Below are positions 58,788 through 64,000 of a DNA stretch of 64,000 nt, piece by piece. The DNA is taken from contig NC_080729.1 in NCBI RefSeq assembly GCF_019097595.1, forward strand, positions 5,640,917 to 5,704,916, read 5' to 3'. A program made the position numbers and the translations under genes. Source of the DNA: Hemibagrus wyckioides (taxonomy: Eukaryota > Chordata > Actinopteri > Siluriformes > Bagridae). Below the pieces are notes generated by a model. It had not been told where the DNA came from and searched no databases. It was given only the letters and a program-made list of their open reading frames with translations. How positions within the stretch are numbered: the stretch's first letter is position 1; each line of letters starts with the position of its first letter.

Positions 58788-60132
58788 TACTTAACAGGTT
58801 GTTGATTTTAGTGACAATCTTCTTTAACCTGTATAGCTCTTTGTCCTCGAAACACCCTTCACCCATAAGACGCTTTATGGCAATGTGCAGTTTGTTCAGG
58901 TCTGGAAAGTATTTGTTGATCTGTACCATTTTCATGTTCTTTGTGATCTTAAGAAAGTGTTTAATCTCGCTCGCGTTGTACTTTTTACCGACCCAGTGAC
59001 CCTCAGTGGTGACACAGACAGTGAGGTCAGGAGAGGGCTCTTCACTGTCCAGCTCACTAATACTTTCTGCCTGCTTCTTTTCTGCTTTTTTCGCGGCTTT
59101 CACAGTTTTGTCATTGTCTCTTGTCTTTCTTTTTACGGGTGTTTTGAGTACAGTCAGCTCAGTTTCCATCATCGCTTCGTCTGCATTTTCCGGTAAGACA
59201 ACAACATTATTCTCAGTAACACTGTCCTGACTAATCATCATTCCAACATCAGTTTCAGTTTCTATTTCTATATGCGGCTCAGGTGAGGCCTGCTCAGCCT
59301 GAGCAGTGGGAACAGTGGTATCAGTGTTACTCACCCCATCACTGGGTACTGGGTCGGTCTTGGTGTTGTCACTCACGTTATGCTCTGAGGTCTCTGGTTC
59401 TCCCGCCGTAGCGCTAACAGAACCCGCATGAGAGACGCCCGCTCCGTCCATGAACAGAGAGTCCGCCTCGACTACTCCGTCATTCTGATCAGCTCGATCC
59501 AACCCGTCACTGCCCCGAACCGACACCTCACTCACATCAGAGGGGACTGTACCGCTGTCTGCACCCTGGGGACAATCACGCACTAGATGCCCAGTTTTTC
59601 CGCAGCCGAAACACCTCATGGACACGGTGGACACATAGATAACATAATCGAACCCGTCGATTTTGAATGTTAGCGTGCGCTCGAATTCAGTGCTGTTATC
59701 ATTGAGGATCATGTAGGTGAACCTCCTGAATGAGCGCACGTGTTTCGCCAGGTCTGATTTGCTACCTATGTTCATTTTCCTTATCGGAAAGACGAGCTTG
59801 CCGAAAATGGAAAGCTGTCTTTCCAGTGTTTCATTAGAAATAAACGGGGGCACGTTGGACAGCGTAACTTTTTTTGCAGGTGTTGCGAGGGAGAACACAT
59901 CAGTGAGTGAACCCCTGAGTATAATGCCCTTCTGGGCCAACAGCACTGCGTTCTCCACCGTGTTGACAAACATCACCACCGCGCTGTTCATCCTGGACGC
60001 CGCCAGAACGTTCCGATGCCCGACCACCTCCCCTGCGGCCAGGCAGCACTCCTCCACCCCCGCCCCGGTAACCACTCTAACGCCATGGCTGCGCGTCAGG
60101 TTATCGAGGGGGTCTCTACCCTGGGCCGCCAT
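58765..60132 (-). CDS. LINE ORF1 protein with CCHC zinc knuckle, intact
   Basis: This is a 455-residue frame starting at ATG (GAGAACATGG). It begins MAAQGRDPLDNLTRSHGVRV and contains the ordered segment VTLSNVPPFISNETLERQLS (an RRM-like fold is likely) followed by the knuckle CFGCGKTGHLVRDC. The rest is acidic and Ser/Thr-rich with a Lys-rich patch (KTPVKRKTRDNDKTVKAAKK). It should bind element RNA in the cytoplasm. Its end overlaps the ORF2 start by 23 bases within a GAT repeat. Confidence 0.85.
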   Translation of the reverse strand: MAAQGRDPLDNLTRSHGVRVVTGAGVEECCLAAGEVVGHRNVLAASRMNSAVVMFVNTVENAVLLAQKGIILRGSLTDVFSLATPAKKVTLSNVPPFISNETLERQLSIFGKLVFPIRKMNIGSKSDLAKHVRSFRRFTYMILNDNSTEFERTLTFKIDGFDYVIYVSTVSMRCFGCGKTGHLVRDCPQGADSGTVPSDVSEVSVRGSDGLDRADQNDGVVEADSLFMDGAGVSHAGSVSATAGEPETSEHNVSDNTKTDPVPSDGVSNTDTTVPTAQAEQASPEPHIEIETETDVGMMISQDSVTENNVVVLPENADEAMMETELTVLKTPVKRKTRDNDKTVKAAKKAEKKQAESISELDSEEPSPDLTVCVTTEGHWVGKKYNASEIKHFLKITKNMKMVQINKYFPDLNKLHIAIKRLMGEGCFEDKELYRLKKIVTKINNLLSNDDDDTS

Positions 60133-60355
60133 GTTCTCCAGTGGGAAAGCTGGTGCTGACGGCCAGAAAACTGCTCTGATTAAACAGAGAGTTTAGATGG
60201 TATGGAAAAAAAATAGGAAATTGTACAAAAAAAAATAATTATATATATATATATATATATAGATAAATCAAGAAATTATTAAACGTTAAGCAATGAGAAA
60301 CGTGTCAACCATGCTCACACTCAATGCGCTCCGCCCACTCCCAGCATGCACTCAG

Positions 60356-60364
60356 AGAGAGAGA

Positions 60365-60399
<35 letters not shown>
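60356..60399. repeat. (AG)n tract at the 5' flank of the LINE
   Basis: AG repeats, followed by the normal spacer sequence gcgcacgcactcacgtactc, so the other half of the microsatellite survives. Confidence 0.9.
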
Positions 60400-60403
<4 letters not shown>

Positions 60404-60951
60404 CGCACTCACGTACTCTCTCACTCGCTCGAGTTGGAAGTTTGCGCAAGCCGGCCCCACTCTCCAGTTCAGCTGGTGGCGGCAATGAGTCCAACTCCTG
60501 AACAAAGAATAAGAGAGCAGACATGTGGATCTTGTAGTTGTTGCGGTATTTAAATGTTTGCTCTGAATTGTTTTCAACGAAGTAATAATTGAAGCAAGAA
60601 AAGTGTTTGTGGATGAAGTGGTAATAGCCTGTTCACAGTCACCTTACTTTGTCTCGCAACAATCTGATGTCTTATGTGAAGTGTTTTTTTTTGATGTGGC
60701 ATGAAAATGAAGCAAGAATCTGCGATGCAGCGTGCAACGTGCCGTTTTAAATATTTAGTGAAATTAAGCAGAGTAAGATTGCAGGTGGTGAGACAAAAAG
60801 TTTGATATGGATGAAGAGGTTGTTCCCTCCACCCAACAGCAAATTAAGAAGTGAATGAGTGGCTTTTTTGTGAAAAAAAAAGAAAGAAAGGCAAAACATG
60901 GTGTCATCCACATAGTACACTATAAAGAGGCATTACTGAAACTGCTTTCTC

Positions 60952-61042
60952 GCTTACGGCTGTACCACCCTGAGAACACCTGATCTCGTCTGATCTTTGC
61001 TGCTAAGCAGGGTTGGGCCTGGTTAGTACTTGTATGGGAGAC
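60952..61042 (+). pseudogene. 5S rRNA, copy 3, truncated and diverged
   Basis: It begins GCTTACGGCTGTACCACCCT, keeps GCTAAGCAGGGTTGGGCC, and breaks off after TATGGGAGAC. The region tgatctttgctgctaagc is altered. The last 28 bases are missing and are replaced by unrelated sequence (tttcagaactcagagccc). Confidence 0.92.
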
Positions 61043-61208
61043 TTTCAGAACTCAGAGCCCCCTCCGAGTGAACATGTCACAGCGTGGAATTTTAGTTTGT
61101 GTCTATTTCTCTTAACTTTCCATAATCTTGCCCAATGAACTCAACAAACTTTAAAACTTAGCCAAAATAAAGGAGATCTCAGTCAGCAGATGAGAAGAAG
61201 CGGGTTTC

Positions 61209-61214
61209 TTTATT
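61209..61214 (-). promoter_or_regulatory. AATAAA of the putative LTR
   Basis: The context is ggctgAATAAAgaaaccc on the minus strand, downstream of the TATA box and followed by a CT-rich stretch. Confidence 0.55.
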
Positions 61215-61286
61215 CAGCCATGCAGTCAACAACATGCATTTCTGAAGAGAGCAGCTGGTCCCAAAACCCCGAAAAATTCCCCTCTA

Positions 61287-61293
61287 CTTATAC
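61287..61293 (-). promoter_or_regulatory. TATA box of the putative LTR
   Basis: GTATAAG in the context cctggggtataagtagagg on the minus strand, with a G-rich neighbourhood. Confidence 0.55.
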
Positions 61294-61472
61294 CCCAGGC
61301 GCCCCATGGCGCCTCCTTTTCTCTAATTTAAATATTTCCAGCAATTTCCCATTATATTCAGTGTATGGCTACTTTAATCCCTCCTTCCTTAATTCACATA
61401 CGTTTTACCAGTTCCCATTATTTTCGTATTTGTCCCGATACCGCCCCTAAATTGATACCATCCTCCCCTCGA

Positions 61473-61480
61473 TGACGTCA
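61473..61480. promoter_or_regulatory. Perfect CRE palindrome TGACGTCA
   Basis: The full 8-base CREB/ATF site lies between the LTR TATA box (180 bases on one side) and the TATA-like box of the opposite-strand gene (70 bases on the other). It could serve both directions. Confidence 0.55.
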
Positions 61481-61549
61481 ATTTTCCTCCTCTCCAGTTC
61501 CCCTTATTTTTAGGCTAAGTCAACAATTTTAGAAAAAAATAGCGCTTAC

Positions 61550-61556
61550 TTATAAG
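61550..61556 (+). promoter_or_regulatory. TATA-like box of the antisense gene
   Basis: TTATAAG lies in the small palindrome gcgcttacttataagcgc, about 90 bases before the ATG at 61645. Because of the palindrome the reverse strand also reads TTATAAG. Confidence 0.4.
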
Positions 61557-61644
61557 CGCCGCTTCCTCATTGACTTCATTTGACCGCCACCTCCCCAGTT
61601 GCTTCCTCGGATCATCCTGATCTCACACGTTGCCCTCCACAACA

Positions 61645-62502
61645 ATGTGTAAGTATCCTGACCTCTTCCTCTATGTCATTATGACTTTTCTCTACCTGCT
61701 TGATCTAAGTTTTATTTTTTTATTTTTAAAATAAATTTTGCCATTAAGCTGCCTCATATCCTTCCCTCTTTTCATCACTGTTGGTTACTGGTATTCCAAT
61801 GCTATTGTCTCCCCTAGCCGCCTACCACTGTCACGTCACAGTAACCTGGCCTACTCCCCACACTGTTTTCCTCTTGCCTTAGTGCATGCTCTCTCTTGTT
61901 GATTACATAGTCACGCAATATGCACTTCACTCATCTCTTCCCATTTCCCATTCTTCCTTCTAGCTCAGTCAGCCCGCCGCACTATCTTCCGGAGAGGTCC
62001 CAGGAGTGCTCTGCGACGCTATCGCCAGTATCAGCTGTCCTGCCTGGCCATTGAACTTACTGGTTTCCTGGAACACCTATCTGAATCCTCTATTCCTGAG
62101 TCCCCTCACCTCGCTCACCACATTGTGAGAGATACCGTCTGTCTTGATCAGAGCACCCAGTTTCACCCCACAACCTGTGATCAGTCTACTCAGACCTTCT
62201 ACTGGTATTGGACACGCACCACCTCTCAAGGCGTCCAGACTGAGGATGTCCCTGTTGAGATCTCCTCTGATGATTCTTCCTCTGACTCTTCTTCACCCCC
62301 TAGTTCCCCTGACATTCCTCAATGTTCTCCTGGATTCACGCCTTTGCCTCATATTCATGATATTCTCCAATCTTCTCCTGTCTATTCGCCTCCAATTTCT
62401 CCCACTGATTACTCTCCAACTTCTCCTCAGGAACCTGAGATCCCGTCTTCTACAACTGACCCTCCGGTCCCACTGATCCCATTGGATAGGCTGGCTGACT
62501 GA
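61645..62502 (+). CDS. Predicted two-exon gene antisense to the LTR, unknown protein
   Basis: I do not recognise this protein. Predicted exon 1 is only ATG plus one base (61645-61648) before a consensus donor gtaagt. The intron is 61649-61963 and ends in a long pyrimidine tract and ttctag. Exon 2 is 61964-62502 (stop TGA), in frame with the ATG, for 180 residues in all. Features are an Arg-rich N terminus (RRTIFRRGPRSALRRY), a middle with few charges, then an acidic Ser-rich run (EISSDDSSSDSSSPPSSPD) and a Pro/Ser-rich tail (SPPISPTDYSPTSPQEPE). There is no signal peptide or membrane span. The layout suggests a small nucleic-acid-binding regulator with an acidic tail, but that is inference. 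Exon 2 is open without the splice, so the start could differ. Confidence 0.5.
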
Positions 62503-62522
62503 GCTGTAACTCCTAATGTTCC

Positions 62523-62528
62523 AATAAA
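62523..62528 (+). promoter_or_regulatory. Poly(A) signal of the antisense gene
   Basis: AATAAA lies 21 bases after the stop, followed within 40 bases by a GT-rich stretch (tctctgtgtggtt), a complete poly(A) arrangement. Confidence 0.55.
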
Positions 62529-62830
62529 TTTCTCTTTTCTGTTTTCCAGTCTCTGTGTGGTTATTATGCTAGCATGCTACTATTAATAATTCTGCATGAT
62601 TATTATAAAGACTATGATTGTCATAAAGGTTATACCTGATTATTATAGACTTGTATTAATCAAAGCCAACTACTTAATCAATGGCTAAATAATTCTTGAT
62701 AGATACACACTATTTTTAGGCAGAATATTGCTAAGTCAGAGCTTAGAGCATTGAGTACATTATTTCTTAAGCTATTTTTAAAGCTAGGTATATAATTCAA
62801 AGCTGGGTATGTTATTTTTCTCCAACATCA

Positions 62831-62842
62831 CTCCCCCCTTTG
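62831..62842 (-). other. Polypurine tract next to the putative LTR
   Basis: On the minus strand TCAAAGGGGGGAG directly precedes TGATGTTG. Such tracts prime plus-strand DNA synthesis at the 3' LTR border. A similar purine run with TGATGT occurs at about 63380-63394. Confidence 0.5.
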
Positions 62843-63524
62843 AGACTCTTGAGTCTCACAATCAGCGTGTACATGTCTTATTTCCATTACTCTGTGTTTT
62901 TTATCCCTCATAGTAGTTACATCATCTTCTTGCGAAATTACACACATGGTTTTCATGCACAATGTCCTTTTAGATGAGGCACAATTTCTTCTGACCCAGG
63001 CACTTTGCGTGCCGTAGAGGGTCCGATGGAGCTCCTGGGAGAGGTTACCAGCACTTCACCAGGTAGCTCATCACTACACGGTCCAATGTGTCACGTGGAC
63101 GCTATCTATGTCGGGTAGACATCAGAAATGTCGAGTAGACATCAGAAACATTTATGACCATGAAAAATTCTAAGTTCCACATTATTAGATTCTTTTTATA
63201 CTTCTAACCCATCAAATATGCTTTGATATCACTATTCTAACATCCTCCACCTAGTTTACCTCCTATTCTATTGTCCTCCTCTGCATTATACTATTTTCTT
63301 ACTATGTCCAATTCACCCAATATATTCACCCAGTATATTATTTCCACAATACCTTCCCGTATTTCTATTCCATATCCCACATCACTCCCCCTACTTACTC
63401 ATTATGCTTCTTCTCAAGGTGAACCAGGAGTGGGCGAAAAACCCTCAAGTGCCAATCGCAAGGGAAAATTCCACCTCTGCCCGCATTTTGTTTGCGCGAC
63501 AGCCTGTTTTGCCAGGATCACCAA

Positions 63525-63569
<45 letters not shown>

Positions 63570-64000
63570 CATTCATAATATTTATGCACACAGTTTTTTA
63601 CAGAAACGCAATGCAATAAGTCCAGTTAGCGCTTACGACGACATAGATCAGTTCCACCACCAGTAGTGGGTTTTGTATAATTGGGAAATCCATCTTGGTA
63701 AAGGCAGGCGAATACGCTCTCGCGCCCGTAGCGCGGCCCAAATGTCCGTATGCATCAGCAATCCAGTACACACCCCTCAGGAAGCCACTATTTCTGAGTC
63801 TTTATCTTTCCATGAATAAAAAAGCTGAGGCATTGACTTAAGGTGGTCCAATCGTTTGTGCTGGCTCTTTGAATGAGAGATCCATAGAAAGTATCCACAG
63901 AAAGACACAGTTACCACTTGAACTGTTCTGGACTGGACAATATTGCGCGTGATGAGGAACCCATGTGCCTTAGAACTTCCGTAAATTTGAGCCACTGATA
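62843..64000 (-). other. Sequence beyond the LTR, no gene identified
   Basis: If the LTR is the 3' one, this should be the last internal part of the element on the minus strand. Open stretches exist (for example 63777-63995, and one ending near 63607 with a hydrophobic Val/Ile-rich patch), but none matches a family I can name. It holds a (TA)n tract at 63535-63564 and a repeated gtagacatcag at 63115-63145. Confidence 0.35.

Larger units (their letters stand above)
54677..60355 (-). mobile_element. Tx1-like non-LTR retrotransposon (about 5.7 kb), inserted in (AG)n of the 5S spacer
   Basis: The element runs on the minus strand: 5' end near 60355, ORF1 (58765-60132), ORF2 (about 54816-58787, frameshifted), a 3' UTR with a (TTTA)n tract at 54767-54811 and AATAAA near 54696. 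Both ends abut (AG)n: gagagacagagaattg at the 3' side and cactcagagagagagag at the 5' side. An ORF1 with a CCHC knuckle plus an ORF2 with APE endonuclease and RT fits the L1/Tx1 group. Tx1-clade members are known for target specificity, and the Kibi family is described for (TC)n, which is this strand's target. The clade call is from memory of family features, not a search. Confidence 0.88.
48826..61042 (+). repeat. 5S rDNA tandem array with inserted elements
   Basis: Units are marked by the recurring start gcaggtttgttcagattatg at 48961, 50409 and 54499, and by the recurring block ccagttcagctggtggcgg at about 48880, 49158, 50641 and 60463. Each unit has (AG)n, a conserved spacer, the 5S gene, then in units 1 and 2 (ATTC)n and (TAC)n runs. 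Unit 1 is 1448 bp; unit 2 is 4090 bp, or about 1460 bp without its hAT element. An incomplete unit at 48826-48960 lacks 5S and marks the left edge. Confidence 0.93.
61075..62830 (-). mobile_element. Probable retroviral-type LTR, minus orientation, about 1.76 kb
   Basis: On the minus strand a purine tract (AAAGGGGGGAG) is followed by TGATGTTG at 62830. The far end is ...GCTGTGACA at 61075, giving TG...CA termini. Near the far end a TATA box GTATAAG (61287-61293) precedes AATAAA (61209-61214) by about 80 bases, the spacing of a short R region, with about 135 bases of U5 left. No gag, pol or env was identified in the window, so this could be a provirus end or a rearranged LTR. The boundaries are tentative: 32 bases of unknown origin lie between it and the cut 5S gene. 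Confidence 0.55.

Noticed and set aside
58885..60196. Plus-strand frames opposite LINE ORF1, up to 159 codons
   Set aside because: They are shadows of ORF1, with no independent start or splice context.

Overview
This window looks like nuclear DNA from a teleost fish. The genes are split by GT-AG introns, polyadenylation is of the AATAAA type, there are many dinucleotide microsatellites, and fish-type Tc1/mariner elements, tRNA-derived SINEs, RTE and Tx1-like LINEs are abundant. The repeat mix suggests an otophysan, possibly a catfish, but that is an inference. There is no bacterial or phage content.

Left part (1-41.5 kb): three protein-coding genes, all on the + strand. (i) The last three coding exons of PPM1L, a membrane PP2C-type phosphatase (exons at 4.8, 16.8 and 18.2 kb; the first exon lies outside the window). 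(ii) ARL14, an intronless ARF-like small GTPase (23.8-24.4 kb). (iii) A complete KPNA4, importin alpha-3, in 17 coding exons (27.4-39.2 kb) that sum to exactly 521 codons plus stop. The three genes are also neighbours in mammals, so this is a conserved block, though the relative orientations appear changed. Introns and spacers carry five related Tc1-like deletion derivatives, older Tc1 relics, SINEs and an RTE-type LINE tail with a clean 17-bp target-site duplication.

Middle part (42.7-48.7 kb): a cluster of three minus-strand tRNA-Thr(AGT) genes plus two decayed copies, with a MITE nested in a SINE between them, then a chimeric Tc1 relic, a long palindrome, a tandem duplication, and a near-complete Tc1 element with a frameshifted transposase.

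Right part (48.8-61.0 kb): a 5S rDNA tandem array with a basic unit of about 1.45 kb. It contains two full 5S genes and one truncated one. The spacers act as a landing zone. A hAT-type element (8-bp duplication GTAATAAT) carries a nested Tc1-type element inside it, and a 5.7-kb Tx1-like LINE sits inside the spacer (AG)n/(TC)n microsatellite. Subtracting the insertions restores equal unit lengths.

Far right (61.0-64.0 kb): the third 5S gene is cut and followed by what looks like a minus-strand retroviral-type LTR of about 1.76 kb (TATA box, AATAAA and a purine tract in the right places). On the opposite strand of its U3 lies a self-contained two-exon reading frame with its own TATA-like box, splice signals and AATAAA. 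This antisense gene inside an LTR, with a perfect CRE nearby, is the most unusual item in the window.
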